Assembly (NCBI RefSeq): GCF_008933955.1
Contig: NZ_WBXO01000006.1
Span: 101,019-165,018 of the forward strand
Source of the DNA: Heliorestis acidaminivorans
Lineage (GTDB): Bacteria; Bacillota; Desulfitobacteriia; Heliobacteriales; Heliobacteriaceae
DNA length: 64,000 bases
Reading direction: 5' to 3'
The position numbers and the translations under genes are program-made. Within the stretch, counting starts at the first letter, position 1. The number at the start of each line of letters is the position of its first letter. Below the pieces are notes generated by a model. It saw only the letters and a list, made by a program, of their open reading frames with translations. It had not been told where the DNA came from and searched no databases. This document shows, one piece after another, positions 8,390 through 18,180 of this stretch.

Positions 8390-9853
8390 TTACACTAGGC
8401 CAGCGTGACGTCCTACAATCTCCATCAATTGCACGAGGGCTCTAACACCGTAGCGCATATTGTTTTCGATAATTTGACCATGCTCATCTGTTGTGCCTAG
8501 TCCTGGGGAGATATAGATATTAGCATCATAGGCAATAGTTGGTATAACGCCCATTTGTGCTAGACCTGTTTGCAGAATATTACTACCGGCATACATATCT
8601 TCAATAGCAAAGATGGGGAAGCCAATCTCATTATTTTTCCAAGTGCCTTCATAGTTAACTTCCACAGCTTGCGAGTTGTAGCTCTTGGAAATAATAATAC
8701 CTTGACGAATTTTGGGGTTAAGCTTTTCGAATTCTTCTTTTACAATTCGCTCTAGATCGTCAACTGGTCTTGTCATAATTTCTGGATTGTCACGCAATGT
8801 CCGTAGGGCTTGTACTTGGCTGAGCAAAGCTTCTTTACCAGGATCGAAAGTAACGTAAGCTGCTTTACCGTAAGAAGCTGTAGTGCCCCAGCGATCGCCT
8901 TGCATACCGATAGCTCTACGGACAGAAACCATTAGATCTTCACGACCAATGACTAGACCTGAGGTAGCCGCTCCAGCCGCTTTGTCCATAGCATAAACAA
9001 TCAAATCGGCATTTACTTTGCGAGGGTCAGTACCAACGAAAGGTATACCCCAAGCGTTATCGACTAAGAAGGGGACGTTGTATTCATGAGCAAGCTCACC
9101 AATTCGCTTCATTAAGAGAGGAGAGCCATCTTCATCTTTCACGCCATAACCGTAACCTGGTGTATCATAGCCAATCGAAGTAAAGCCTGTTAGATAAGGG
9201 GCATGCACTTCTGCGGCTAGAGCCATCTGTTCGATAGCGCTTTCAGGGTCTACTTCTGTCAAGAGAGGCACAGGATGGGCTTTAATACCATGAACTGGGT
9301 ACTTAGCACCTGCTAAAGGTACAATAACTGTATCTAAGTTGTTTTGACGCTTACCATAGAAGCCATATTCACCGGCTGTAGTGCCACGATCAGCATACAG
9401 ATCTTTGTATTTTGGTGGAAAAGGTCTACCATAGGCTGCTTGATGGTGCATATGCTTTTCGTAAGGCGCAATGTAACGCGCACGATAGTTATCACCACGA
9501 CCTAAGTTTGGAGGTGTCATTAAGGTATCAAAACATAGCCAGAGTGCGGCCTCACAAGTACTTGTAGGCGCAACGTCCCATTCATCACCATAGACGTCTT
9601 TGACAATTTCACGGATTTCATCGACTAGTTTAGCCAGTGGAATGACTTCATTACCACCACGCTCTGTAGCTTCTGCTACATCTTTACGAAGTGGTGCAGG
9701 ACAGCCAGAAATAGCTCCTGTCAAGCCAAACTTACCGCGAATCTCTGGTGGTATGCCGATCTCATCAGCCATTTTTTTGGCTTCACCGTAAATCTGTGGG
9801 ATACTAGCTTGAAGATGTCGATACAATTGAAATTTATATTTGGCGTTGGCCAT
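8390..9853 (-). CDS. PLP-dependent fold-type-I enzyme of unknown substrate
   Basis: A 487-residue enzyme of the aspartate-aminotransferase fold, closest in look to the SepSecS/SelA/decarboxylase-type groups. Asp265 in 'FLVDNAWG' should bind the pyridine nitrogen and Lys291 in 'YAMDKAAGAATSG' should form the Schiff base. The open frame extends five codons further (TTG-AGG-AGG...), but those codons are the ribosome site; ATG at 9853 follows GAGGAGG by 6 nt. It sits between RidA and the FAD enzyme. RidA clears reactive enamines released by PLP enzymes, which supports amino-acid elimination or transamination chemistry. Exact reaction unknown. Confidence 0.8.
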   Translation of the reverse strand: MANAKYKFQLYRHLQASIPQIYGEAKKMADEIGIPPEIRGKFGLTGAISGCPAPLRKDVAEATERGGNEVIPLAKLVDEIREIVKDVYGDEWDVAPTSTCEAALWLCFDTLMTPPNLGRGDNYRARYIAPYEKHMHHQAAYGRPFPPKYKDLYADRGTTAGEYGFYGKRQNNLDTVIVPLAGAKYPVHGIKAHPVPLLTEVDPESAIEQMALAAEVHAPYLTGFTSIGYDTPGYGYGVKDEDGSPLLMKRIGELAHEYNVPFLVDNAWGIPFVGTDPRKVNADLIVYAMDKAAGAATSGLVIGREDLMVSVRRAIGMQGDRWGTTASYGKAAYVTFDPGKEALLSQVQALRTLRDNPEIMTRPVDDLERIVKEEFEKLNPKIRQGIIISKSYNSQAVEVNYEGTWKNNEIGFPIFAIEDMYAGSNILQTGLAQMGVIPTIAYDANIYISPGLGTTDEHGQIIENNMRYGVRALVQLMEIVGRHAGLV

Positions 9854-9881
9854 TGTTGTCCTCCTCAAAAATGAAGGTCTA

Positions 9882-10343
9882 TTATGATTTCACTTGGACA
9901 ATCATTTCTACTTCTACTGCTGAATCTAGAGGAAGCTCATTCACACCGACGGCCGAGCGGGCATGTTGACCTTTTGTTCCAAAGACTTGGCCTAGAAGCT
10001 CTGATGCTCCGTTTATTACACCTGGTTGACCTTGAAAACCAGGTCCACTATTAACAAATCCAACAACTTTTACAATCTGTTTAATCTGTTCTAAATCGCC
10101 AACTTGACCTTTAATAACGCTTAAACAGTTGAGACAACAAATTTTTGCCGCTTCATAAGCTTCTTCAGGTGTTAGATCTTGGCCAACTTTACCTTTATAT
10201 TTCAGTTCTCCATTCACAAATGGAATTTGACCGGAAGTATAGATAAAATCGCCAACTTTAATTGCTGGTACATAGGCTGCGACAGGCTTAGGAGCTTCAG
10301 GGACCGTTAGACCCATTTCTTGCAGTTTTGCTTCAACTGACAA
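9882..10343 (-). CDS. RidA family enamine/imine deaminase
   Basis: RidA (YjgF/YER057c) proteins hydrolyse reactive enamines and imines made by PLP enzymes. The start is TTG at 10343, 8 nt after GGGGAGG, giving MSVEAKLQEMGL..., the usual RidA beginning and 153 residues. Family blocks are visible: 'IYTSGQIPF', 'GFVNSGPGFQGQP', 'GKHARSAVGVNELPLDSAVEVE'-like C-terminus with the conserved Arg ('HARSAVG'). It is the first gene of the tight part of the operon, directly before the PLP enzyme. Confidence 0.92.
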   Translation of the reverse strand: MSVEAKLQEMGLTVPEAPKPVAAYVPAIKVGDFIYTSGQIPFVNGELKYKGKVGQDLTPEEAYEAAKICCLNCLSVIKGQVGDLEQIKQIVKVVGFVNSGPGFQGQPGVINGASELLGQVFGTKGQHARSAVGVNELPLDSAVEVEMIVQVKS

Positions 10344-10430
10344 GGCTATCACCTCCCCATTCCTTGTACTATTTCGCTCTCGTAAAGTAGTTTCACCGTA
10401 CTAGTTCAAAACATGTATAGATACTTACAA

Positions 10431-10871
10431 TCAATCAGGACTTTTAATTAATAACTGCTGCCCTATCTCGGCACCTTGATGGATGCCAGAAAGCCTTTCT
10501 TTGGAATGAATAACAATATTAATATGATTAGGCATATGAGTCTCATCGAAGCCTGCGATATGACCAAGAAGCTTTCCTTTTAGATAGACTGGATCACCTG
10601 TGACAACAACTCCGCCACCTTTTACTTCAAAGAAAGCCAGATAGGCGATGCGGTTAACCTCACTACCCGGCTTAGAATCATCTTCATCAGTCATAATAAT
10701 TTCATGAATCTCATTTACGGCTAGGGCTCTAGAAATAGGCTTGATCAACTGCAAACCTCGTTGTTCCAAGCGACCATCTAATATGGCCACAAGTTCCCCC
10801 ACCACATCTTTTTTCTTAGCATAAGGGTGGATTTTTAACATATTTTTTGCATAGGGATCTGATAAGGTCAT
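10431..10871 (-). CDS. Conserved hypothetical protein upstream of RidA
   Basis: A 146-residue soluble protein I do not recognise. The longest frame starts at 10946, but GGGAGG lies 6 nt before the ATG at 10871 (MTLSDPYAKN...). It appears mainly beta/alpha, with 'GELVAILDGRLEQRGLQLIKPISR' and a glycine-rich 'EVKGGGVVVTGDPVYLKGKLLGHIAGFDETHMPNHINIVI', which might form a small barrel. It lies 87 nt before ridA in the same direction, so it may be the first operon gene. Confidence 0.7.
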   Translation of the reverse strand: MTLSDPYAKNMLKIHPYAKKKDVVGELVAILDGRLEQRGLQLIKPISRALAVNEIHEIIMTDEDDSKPGSEVNRIAYLAFFEVKGGGVVVTGDPVYLKGKLLGHIAGFDETHMPNHINIVIHSKERLSGIHQGAEIGQQLLIKSPD

Positions 10872-10951
10872 GTCTTCCCTCCCTCTTATTTTTTCTTCCT
10901 TTAGTTTCTCTAATATAGATTTTTTTAATGTCAGAAAATTTTTCAAGGAAT

Positions 10952-10990
10952 AAAAAAAGAAACCCGAAAAAGCATTCTTTGGGTTTCTTT
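10952..10990 (-). terminator. Terminator of rex
   Basis: The minus strand reads AAGAAACCC, a 15-nt loop region, GGGTTTCTT and then a run of T (TTTTTATT). It is 28 nt past the rex stop. Confidence 0.8.
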
Positions 10991-11018
10991 CTTGGTTTCT
11001 TGTTTCTTATTTTATTAT

Positions 11019-11654
11019 TTACTTTTTCTGCTTACTAGCAATATTAAAAGTCAACACTTCCAAATTTACGGCCAAATCGACGTTGCGCAGTTCTATATTA
11101 TAAGGAACATTAAGTACACAGGGGGCAAAGTTCAAGATTGCTTTGATACCGGAGTTCACAAAAATATCGGCTACACTTTGGGCACTAGACGTAGGAGTCG
11201 TAATAATGCCAATATCTACGTTCTCTTCTTTGATAATTTTCTCTAGATCATTAAATGGCTTTACTTCAATACCTTCGTATACCTTGCCAAATTTGCTTTC
11301 ATCAACATCAAAAAGAGAAACAATTTCAAACTTGCGATCTCTAAAGCCACGATACATAGCCAAGGCCGTTCCTAAGTGACCGACACCAACAATAACTACT
11401 TTCCATTTCAGATCAAGACCCAAAATCTTCAAGATATGCCTGTGCAATTCTTTGACATTATAGCCGACACCACGAGTTCCAAATTCACCAAAATAGGCTA
11501 GATCTTTTCTTACATGGGCTGGACTTACGCCTGATCCTTCGGCAATTTCACCAGACGAGATGAGTTCGAGGCCTTGCTGTTCTACCTTGCTCAGGTAACG
11601 GGAATAAACCGAAAGTCTAGCTATGGTAGCTTCAGGTATTTTATAAGATTTCAA
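11019..11654 (-). CDS. rex: Redox-sensing transcriptional repressor Rex
   Basis: Rex senses the NADH/NAD+ ratio and represses fermentative and respiratory genes when NADH is low. It has 211 residues. The N-terminal winged helix has 'IPEATIARLSVYSRYL' and 'SGVSPAHVRKDLAYFGEFGTRGVGYN', which is diagnostic of Rex. The Rossmann motif 'VVIVGVGHLGTALA' (about 85-98) binds NAD(H). It is a single gene with its own terminator. I saw no Rex operator (TTGTGA-N6-TCACAA) in its own upstream region. Confidence 0.97.
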   Translation of the reverse strand: MKSYKIPEATIARLSVYSRYLSKVEQQGLELISSGEIAEGSGVSPAHVRKDLAYFGEFGTRGVGYNVKELHRHILKILGLDLKWKVVIVGVGHLGTALAMYRGFRDRKFEIVSLFDVDESKFGKVYEGIEVKPFNDLEKIIKEENVDIGIITTPTSSAQSVADIFVNSGIKAILNFAPCVLNVPYNIELRNVDLAVNLEVLTFNIASKQKK

Positions 11655-11818
11655 TGGCTCTCCCTCTTTCTTAAAGGTAATAAAGTTAATTCTTGTCTTA
11701 CCTACAAGATTTCTGCGCAGTTACACTTATGTGGAATAAGTATTCAAATGCTTCAATCAATAATGAACCATACCCTTCTTATTATAACGCAAAAAAGAAG
11801 ATGTTGAAGCACCATTTA

Positions 11819-13162
11819 TCACAAATACTTGTGATTCTTAGTAAATATGATCTGTCGCGCTTCAGCAACTAAGTATAAAGATCCTGATAGAACGATAAGA
11901 GCTAAAAAACCATTCTTTTCACAAGTAGTAACAACTTCTTCTGCTTGTTGTAAAGCTTCAGCTACTTCTTCTATTACCTGTATAGACTTACAGTAAGGGC
12001 TTACGATTTCTTTTAGTGCTAGCCAATCGCCGGCTCGCTCATGATTAGCACGACATACTATAATATGATCAGCTTCGGGAGCTAAAAGAGATGCTACCTT
12101 TTCTCGCTCTTTATCAGCTAAAAGGGCCAAAATCATTACTTTTTTGTACCCCTGATAGTCTTCTTGTAAAGTCTTAGCTAGCGTTACCGCACCTGCTTCA
12201 TTATGAGCACCATCTAAAAGAATGTTTCCAATCCGCTCCTGCCGTCCTGGCCAGTTAGTTTTCACTAGGCCTTGCTTTAGAGCACTCTCTGTCCAGGAAT
12301 AACCTCTTTCTTGTACTACTTCAAGTACTGCAACAGCCGTAGCTAAATTAGTTTGTTGATGTCTTCCTGTTAGAGGTGCAACTAGAGGTCCATAAGATCG
12401 TAAAAGCCCTTCAACTAGCAGTTCTTTCTTACCTTTAATAATATCATAGTGCACCCATTGGGCTCTAGGTAGTTTTGGTCCCTTACGTACTACTTGAATC
12501 AGAGGTGCTTCTTCCTTAATTGCTTTCTCTTGTAGCAGGGTGAGCACAGTAGGATCTTCACTAGCTGTAATAATCGGCCTATTCTTTTTTATAATTCCTG
12601 CTTTGGCTATGGTAATTTCTTCCACTGAATGACCCAAGTAATCCTGGTGATCTAGCGATACGTTAGTAATCACCGAAAGCAAAGGTGTAACTACATTAGT
12701 TGCATCAATAGCTCCGCCCATGCCCACTTCTAAAACAACAAAATCGACAGCCTTTCTATAATAGTAAAGTAAAGAGAGTGCTGTCCATACTTCGAATTCT
12801 GTGGGATGTGCAAAACCTTCTTCGACCATGGCCTCAATGGGACTCTGCATTTCTTCTAAGAGTAAAGCTACTACTTCTTCTTCAATTGCCTTTTTATTAA
12901 TTTGCGTTCTCTCAGTGATGCAGTGCAGGTGCGGTGACGTAAAAAGCCCAACAGAATAACCAGCTTCTTCTAGTACAGAAGCTATCATGACAGCCGTTGA
13001 ACCTTTACCGTTTGTACCGCCAATATGAATAAACTCAGGCTTGCTTTGTCGATGGGGATCACCGAGCCGCCGTAGCAGCTCAGTGGTGCTTTTTAGGCCT
13101 GGTTTTATCCCCAGTTTACTTAGCTTTTGTAGGTAGAGCTTTACTTCTTCCATGGTCATCAT
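11819..13162 (-). CDS. folC: Folylpolyglutamate synthase / dihydrofolate synthase FolC
   Basis: Adds glutamates to folates and makes dihydrofolate from dihydropteroate. It has 447 residues. The Mur-ligase-type P-loop '[19 protein letters not shown]' (about 46-64) is clear, followed by '[18 protein letters not shown]' and '[21 protein letters not shown]', all FolC hallmarks, and '[11 protein letters not shown]' in the C-terminal domain. Its start overlaps the valS stop by 4 nt, so it is cotranscribed with valS and shares T-box control. Confidence 0.96.
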   Translation of the reverse strand: MMTMEEVKLYLQKLSKLGIKPGLKSTTELLRRLGDPHRQSKPEFIHIGGTNGKGSTAVMIASVLEEAGYSVGLFTSPHLHCITERTQINKKAIEEEVVALLLEEMQSPIEAMVEEGFAHPTEFEVWTALSLLYYYRKAVDFVVLEVGMGGAIDATNVVTPLLSVITNVSLDHQDYLGHSVEEITIAKAGIIKKNRPIITASEDPTVLTLLQEKAIKEEAPLIQVVRKGPKLPRAQWVHYDIIKGKKELLVEGLLRSYGPLVAPLTGRHQQTNLATAVAVLEVVQERGYSWTESALKQGLVKTNWPGRQERIGNILLDGAHNEAGAVTLAKTLQEDYQGYKKVMILALLADKEREKVASLLAPEADHIIVCRANHERAGDWLALKEIVSPYCKSIQVIEEVAEALQQAEEVVTTCEKNGFLALIVLSGSLYLVAEARQIIFTKNHKYL

Positions 13163-15837
13163 AAGCTTTTTAAAGCACCTATCCGCTCTTCCAAAGCTTT
13201 TTTCTTTTTCTGACCTTCTTCAGCTTTTTCTCGCTCTTTCTCTACTACTTCTACAGGTGCTTTAGAGACAAAAGATTGGTTCGATAACTTGCCTTGCAGG
13301 CGTTGCAATTCTTTCTCTGTCACAGCAAGCTCTTTTTGTAACCTTTCGATCTCCTTTTCAATGTCAATCAGATCTTTTAAGGGAAGATATATTTCAACCC
13401 TTTGAACGATAGCTGTAACTGCGCCTTCAGGCTTTTCTGTTTTTATAGATCTTATCGACACTTCTGAAGCTGTTGCTAAGCTAGCTATATAAGACTTACC
13501 TTCTGTTAATATCTTTTGTGCTTTTTCTTCATCGGTCAACAAGATAAGCTCTGCTTTCTTACCAGGCGGCACATTCATCTCTGCCCGGAGATTACGTGCG
13601 CTACGGATCAACTCCATGAGCAAGGCCATTTCTTCTTCCGCTGTATAGTCTACATGGTTTGGATCTACTTCTGGCCATGACGAAAGCATGATTGTGTCCC
13701 CATGGTGAGGCAACTGTTGCCAGATCTCTTCTGTTAAGAAAGGCATATAAGGATGCAGTAGTTGCAAAGTGCCACTAAGTACATGACGTAATACTTTTTG
13801 GGCCGTCTGCCTAGAAGCTACTGCATCAGTGACAGTATCATCTTTGCCATAGAGACGAGGTTTTACCAGTTCAATGTACCAATCACAGAATTCATTCCAT
13901 AAGAAATCGTAGAGAAGTCTAGCTCCTTCTCCAATGTCATAGTTTTCTAGAGCTTTTGTAACAGCACCTACTACACTATTATAGCGTGACAAAATCCAAC
14001 GGTCTGCTAAGGTTAGTTCACCCCATGGTTGGTGACCTTTGTAGTCATGCAGATGCATTAATGCAAAGCGAGAAGCATTCCAGATCTTATTGACAAAGTT
14101 ACGCGTACCTTCTAGTCGTTCTAAGTGGAAGCGAATATCGTTGCCTGGTGTATTGCCTGTGACCAGCATAAAGCGTAATGTATCAGCACCGTACTGTTCG
14201 ATTACCTCAATAGGGTCGACACCGTTACCAAGTGACTTGGACATTTTCCTTCCCTGTCCATCAAGTATTAAACCGTGAATAAATACATCACGGAAGGGTA
14301 CATCTTTTTGGAACTCTAGACCCATAAAGACCATACGAGCTACCCAGAAGAAGATGATATCTCTTCCTGTTACAAGTACGGAAGTAGGGTAATATTTTTT
14401 CAGCTCTTCTGTCTCTTCAGGCCAACCTAGAGTCGAGAAAGGCCAAAGAGCTGAAGAGAACCAAGTGTCCAATACGTCAGGATCTTGTGTAAAGGTAGTT
14501 GCTCCACACTTCGGGCAATGGTCAGGGACATTTTCTGAGAGGCCACAATAAATATAGTCACAATCGTCACAATACCATACAGGGATACGATGACCCCACC
14601 AGAGCTGGCGAGAAATGCACCAGTCTCGTATGTTTTCTAACCAGCCCAGATAGACTTTGGTAAAACGACTAGGGACAAAATTAAGACGCCCCTCATGGAC
14701 AACCTCCATAGCTGGTTCTGCCAGAGGCTTCATTTTGACAAACCACTGTGGTGATACCATAGGTTCCACAACCGTATCACAGCGGTAGCATTGACCAACA
14801 GCATGAACATGTTCGTCAATCTTCGCCAGGTAGCCTTTATCTTCAAGATCAGAAACTAACTTTTTGCGACAACTATAACGATCCATACCTTCGTAAGGAC
14901 CTGCATGTTCATTCATTATAGCTTCTTTGGTCATTACATTTACTTGGGGAAGATGATGACGAAGACCCATTTCAAAATCATTAGGATCGTGAGCAGGAGT
15001 AATCTTTACAACGCCCGTACCGAAAGAGGGATCAACATATTCATCGGCAATAACCGGAATTGTCTTATCGATGATTGGAATAATTACATTTTGGCCAATT
15101 AAGTGTTGGTAACGTTCATCGTCAGGATGAACAGCTACAGCTGTATCACCAAGCATGGTTTCAGGACGGGTTGTAGCAACAACAACTTCACCTTTTCCTT
15201 CTGCAACAGGATAGCGAATATGCCAGAGGTTGCCACCTTTCTCCTGGTGCTCCACTTCGATATCTGAAATGGTTGTTTGACATTTAGGACACCAGTTGAT
15301 AATCCGATTACCTCTGTAGATCAGATCTTTTTCAAAAAGCTGAATAAATACTTCTTGTACTGCTTTAGAGCAACCTTCATCCATGGTAAAACGTTCTCGA
15401 CTCCAGTCACAAGAAGTACCTAGTTTTTTCAATTGTGAAGTAATGCGATGGCCATATTGATGCTTCCAATCCCAGACTCTTTCTAGAAAAGCTTCGCGAC
15501 CAAGATCATATTTACTTTGACCTTCTTTGGCTAAAGCTTCTTCTACTTTCGCTTGTGTTGCAATACCAGCATGATCTGTACCTGGTATCCAGAGCACTTT
15601 ATATCCAGCCATTCGCTTCCAGCGAACCAAAATATCTTGTAATGTATTATCTAGAGCATGTCCTAGATGAAGACTGCCAGTTACATTAGGCGGTGGCATA
15701 ACAACAGAAAAGGTTTCTCCTTCTACATCGATAGGGCCACGAAAATAGCCTTTATCCATCCATTCTTGATACCATTTTTCTTCTACTTCTTTGGGATCGT
15801 AGGTTTTTGATAATCCCGTTTGTTTTACGTCACTCAC
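13159..15837 (-). CDS. valS: Valyl-tRNA synthetase
   Basis: Class I synthetase of 892 residues, normal length. '[15 protein letters not shown]' is the HIGH motif, '[12 protein letters not shown]' is the KMSKS loop, and '[19 protein letters not shown]' belongs to the editing domain. A C-terminal coiled coil (about 820-890, Lys/Glu-rich) is the valine-specific tRNA arm. ATG at 15837 follows GAGGAGG. Expression is governed by the T-box leader upstream (15850-16125). Confidence 0.98.
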   Translation of the reverse strand: MSDVKQTGLSKTYDPKEVEEKWYQEWMDKGYFRGPIDVEGETFSVVMPPPNVTGSLHLGHALDNTLQDILVRWKRMAGYKVLWIPGTDHAGIATQAKVEEALAKEGQSKYDLGREAFLERVWDWKHQYGHRITSQLKKLGTSCDWSRERFTMDEGCSKAVQEVFIQLFEKDLIYRGNRIINWCPKCQTTISDIEVEHQEKGGNLWHIRYPVAEGKGEVVVATTRPETMLGDTAVAVHPDDERYQHLIGQNVIIPIIDKTIPVIADEYVDPSFGTGVVKITPAHDPNDFEMGLRHHLPQVNVMTKEAIMNEHAGPYEGMDRYSCRKKLVSDLEDKGYLAKIDEHVHAVGQCYRCDTVVEPMVSPQWFVKMKPLAEPAMEVVHEGRLNFVPSRFTKVYLGWLENIRDWCISRQLWWGHRIPVWYCDDCDYIYCGLSENVPDHCPKCGATTFTQDPDVLDTWFSSALWPFSTLGWPEETEELKKYYPTSVLVTGRDIIFFWVARMVFMGLEFQKDVPFRDVFIHGLILDGQGRKMSKSLGNGVDPIEVIEQYGADTLRFMLVTGNTPGNDIRFHLERLEGTRNFVNKIWNASRFALMHLHDYKGHQPWGELTLADRWILSRYNSVVGAVTKALENYDIGEGARLLYDFLWNEFCDWYIELVKPRLYGKDDTVTDAVASRQTAQKVLRHVLSGTLQLLHPYMPFLTEEIWQQLPHHGDTIMLSSWPEVDPNHVDYTAEEEMALLMELIRSARNLRAEMNVPPGKKAELILLTDEEKAQKILTEGKSYIASLATASEVSIRSIKTEKPEGAVTAIVQRVEIYLPLKDLIDIEKEIERLQKELAVTEKELQRLQGKLSNQSFVSKAPVEVVEKEREKAEEGQKKKKALEERIGALKSL

Positions 15838-15849
15838 TATGAAACCTCC

Positions 15850-16125
15850 TCAAAAAATGAAAAAAGCACCCTCATCCTCAAAGGACGGAGTGCTCCGCGG
15901 TACCACCTTTGTTCCATTACAAGAAAAGTCCACTTAATTCGCAAACAAATCTTACAATGACACTTCTAGGATTGTAACGGGTCCTAACCGGCCTCCTGAA
16001 AAAGGCACTCTAAGGCGACTTCCACCGTTTTACCCAGCAACCTTTCAGCCAAGGGTCTGCCTCTCTGAGGGGTTAAGGCGGTGTACTACTCCTTATCATC
16101 GCTTTCCCACTATTATATCTTCTCT
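15850..16125 (-). promoter_or_regulatory. T-box leader of valS-folC
   Basis: A T-box senses uncharged tRNA and lets transcription proceed into the synthetase gene. The minus strand carries AAGGTGGTACCGCG (the conserved T-box antiterminator sequence, 15909-15896) followed by a terminator hairpin AGCACTCC...GGGTGCTTTTTT (15895-15858). Stem I features lie upstream: GATAAGGAGTAGTA near its base and GGCTGAAAGGTTGC. A GTC (valine codon) at 16019-16017 in 'GGAAGTCGCC' is a reasonable specifier, matching valS. Confidence 0.93.
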
Positions 16126-16154
16126 ATGTTAGAAAGGTTGCGCCTCTTTGTCAA
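16126..16154 (-). promoter_or_regulatory. Putative valS T-box promoter
   Basis: The minus strand has TTGACA (16154-16149), 17 nt, then TAACAT (16131-16126). A second candidate -10, TATAAT, lies at 16117-16112 but lacks a well-placed -35. The -35 box overlaps the meaB stop codon. Confidence 0.55.
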
Positions 16155-17116
16155 GGTTCAGACCTTTTCCAAAGCTCTTCTTTTAGAATCTTGTGAGCTG
16201 CCGTGTAAGGGTCGACAGTTCTAGAGATCACTCCCTCTAACAGTTCATCCCACTGTCCACTTCTTCCCAGCTGATCTCGAATCATTTCTTTTATTCTTAC
16301 TTCAATAATCTCACTTACTTCAGCTCGCAAACGACGCTGACGCTCTAAGTCAAGACGACCTGTCTTTTCCATCTGTTGACGATGTACTTTAATCTCTTTA
16401 ACGAGGATATCTACACCAGTGCCACTTGTAGAAACTGTTTTCTTCACTGGAGGTCGCCATGCTTGATCGCCTTTTTTGTAACCACCTAGATCTAGCATTA
16501 CTTCAATCTCTGTAACAACGCGATCTACACCAGGTAAGTCAGCCTTATTAACTACGAATATATCGGCAATTTCCATAATACCTGCTTTGATAGCTTGGAT
16601 TGAGTCTCCTGCGCCTGGCGTAAGTACAACTACAGTTGTGTCAGCGGCCGTCATAATTTCTAACTCTGACTGACCTACACCAACAGTTTCCACAATAATA
16701 AAGTCACATCCAAAAGCATCAAGCACTTTAATCACTTCTTTGGTAGCACGAGATAGTCCACCGAGACTTCCTCTTGTACCCATAGAACGAATAAATACAC
16801 CTTTATCTAGGTAATGCTCATTCATACGAATTCGATCACCTAGAATAGCTCCACCTGAAAAAGGACTCGTAGGATCTACAGCAATTACACCAACTTTGTG
16901 ACCTTCCTTGCGCAACTCCGTAATCACACGATCTGTAAGGCTTGATTTGCCAGCTCCTGGTGAGCCTGTGATCCCTATGACATAGCCTTTTCCTGTATGA
17001 TGATGTAATTCTCTTAATAAGTCTTCCTTCTCTTCACCATCATTTTCAATATAAGTAATCATGCGAGCAAGAACGCGACGATCACCGGCAAGCAAAGCAG
17101 GAATTTGATCAATCAT
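16151..17116 (-). CDS. meaB: MeaB-type GTPase, B12-mutase chaperone
   Basis: MeaB/ArgK GTPases protect and load cobalamin into methylmalonyl-CoA mutase and related enzymes. The P-loop 'GITGSPGAGKSSLTDRVI', 'VIAVDPTSPFSGGAILGDRIRM', 'ETVGVGQSELEI' (Switch-type) and 'VVNKADLPG' (NKxD) are all present. ATG at 17116 (MIDQIPALLAG, 321 residues) is preferred over one five codons upstream because a G-rich weak ribosome site GGGGTG precedes it. No methylmalonyl-CoA mutase gene is in the window; the nearest B12 enzyme gene is at 4757-6598. Confidence 0.92.
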   Translation of the reverse strand: MIDQIPALLAGDRRVLARMITYIENDGEEKEDLLRELHHHTGKGYVIGITGSPGAGKSSLTDRVITELRKEGHKVGVIAVDPTSPFSGGAILGDRIRMNEHYLDKGVFIRSMGTRGSLGGLSRATKEVIKVLDAFGCDFIIVETVGVGQSELEIMTAADTTVVVLTPGAGDSIQAIKAGIMEIADIFVVNKADLPGVDRVVTEIEVMLDLGGYKKGDQAWRPPVKKTVSTSGTGVDILVKEIKVHRQQMEKTGRLDLERQRRLRAEVSEIIEVRIKEMIRDQLGRSGQWDELLEGVISRTVDPYTAAHKILKEELWKRSEP

Positions 17117-17172
17117 GAAAGCACCCCGCATCGATAGATTTCAATTACTAATAACCATAGCCTGACCTATCT

Positions 17173-18063
17173 TTAGCTGAAGAAAATATAAAATGCAAAA
17201 GCAGAAAGTGCTCCTCCTAGAAAAACTGCAATGGCAAAAAAAGTGTACTTGAATACTTTTTTCCATAGGCTTTTCGGCTTATCGTTGTAATCATCATATT
17301 CGACAGGCCATTCTTTCTGCTTAAATGTTCTAGCTTTTGATGGGATTTCCTTCATTGGATCTAGCGACAAATCATCTATTTTGTGAACCTTCGGTTCTTT
17401 AACCTCTGCTTGCGCTGACTGTGATACCAAAGTAGGGGGACTAGTCTCTTCTTGCTTATTAGTAAGCTTGTCTCTCGTAATGACCTTTTCAGACTGTTCC
17501 TGCCCATTCCTAGCAGGATTTTTTCTCTCCTGTGCAGAAGGAGAAGTAAGGTTGTTTTTGGGGGAATTATTGAAGCTTTTCGGAGCTATAACTCTAACTA
17601 AGCTCCATTTCTGTGTCTCCACCATAGTATCTCTTTTCCAACGGAAAAATCCTTCTGTTCCTAGCAAGGGATCGACGACCCAGGCGATGTGCCAGGGGCG
17701 AGGGAAATAGATCTGTTGGTTAGTTAGATCTTGCCCCGAAAAGAAGATTCCACAACCATGATGACTATGCACCCAGCCAAGAATCTGTAAGCTAGGAAAA
17801 GCTTTACGTCTCCTATCCCAGTCTTCCCATGTTTTTTCTGTAAATTTCACACTTGTATGTATCGGTTCTGCATCCTTAGCAGGTAAAAAAGCTTCCACTC
17901 TCACGAGAGCCGCCAGATGACCTTTTTTCTCTTGAAAGAAAACGTCTCCCAGTAAAAGACCTGCCATTTCGCTTTCTGATCTATTAAGTAGATTTGTAAC
18001 TTCTAAGGCAACCTTTTCTGCTACCTCTATCTTTAACGAATCGATTCTAATCTCTTCTGCCAC
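17173..18063 (-). CDS. Membrane-anchored JAMM/MPN metalloprotease-like protein
   Basis: A 296-residue protein with a complete JAMM zinc motif: Glu32 in 'SEMAGLLLG', then His99-Ser-His101-x7-Ser109-x-x-Asp112 ('HSHHGCGIFFSGQD'). JAMM proteins are isopeptidases or peptidases; in bacteria some trim ubiquitin-like sulfur carriers. The MPN domain covers about 8-165. A polar, Ser/Asn/Gln/Glu-rich linker (about 170-265) leads to a single C-terminal membrane helix (about 272-294), leaving the catalytic domain probably cytosolic in a tail-anchored layout. The start is GTG at 18063 after AGGGG. It is divergent from a rhodanese-like gene. Substrate unknown. Confidence 0.8.
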   Translation of the reverse strand: MAEEIRIDSLKIEVAEKVALEVTNLLNRSESEMAGLLLGDVFFQEKKGHLAALVRVEAFLPAKDAEPIHTSVKFTEKTWEDWDRRRKAFPSLQILGWVHSHHGCGIFFSGQDLTNQQIYFPRPWHIAWVVDPLLGTEGFFRWKRDTMVETQKWSLVRVIAPKSFNNSPKNNLTSPSAQERKNPARNGQEQSEKVITRDKLTNKQEETSPPTLVSQSAQAEVKEPKVHKIDDLSLDPMKEIPSKARTFKQKEWPVEYDDYNDKPKSLWKKVFKYTFFAIAVFLGGALSAFAFYIFFS

Positions 18064-18180
18064 CTAGTACAGCCCCTTTTTTTGACATGCTTCACCTATT
18101 TTCCATTATATCCATCAGAATAGCACTTGTTCAATGTCAAATTTTGAAAATGCAACAGAATGTGGAGGATTGGTAACACT

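Noticed and set aside
3687..9853. Assignment of the operon as a classical lysine or ornithine fermentation cluster
   Set aside because: KamA, KamD, KamE, Kce, Kdd, OraS, OrtA and OrtB homologues are not seen, and the B12 domain is at the wrong end for OraE.
11817..11834. ATCACAA-ATAC-TTGTGAT palindrome at the folC 3' end, considered as a Rex operator
   Set aside because: Rex sites read TTGTGA-N-TCACAA; here the half-sites are in the opposite order, and the position at the end of a gene does not suit a repressor. It is more likely a weak transcript-end hairpin.
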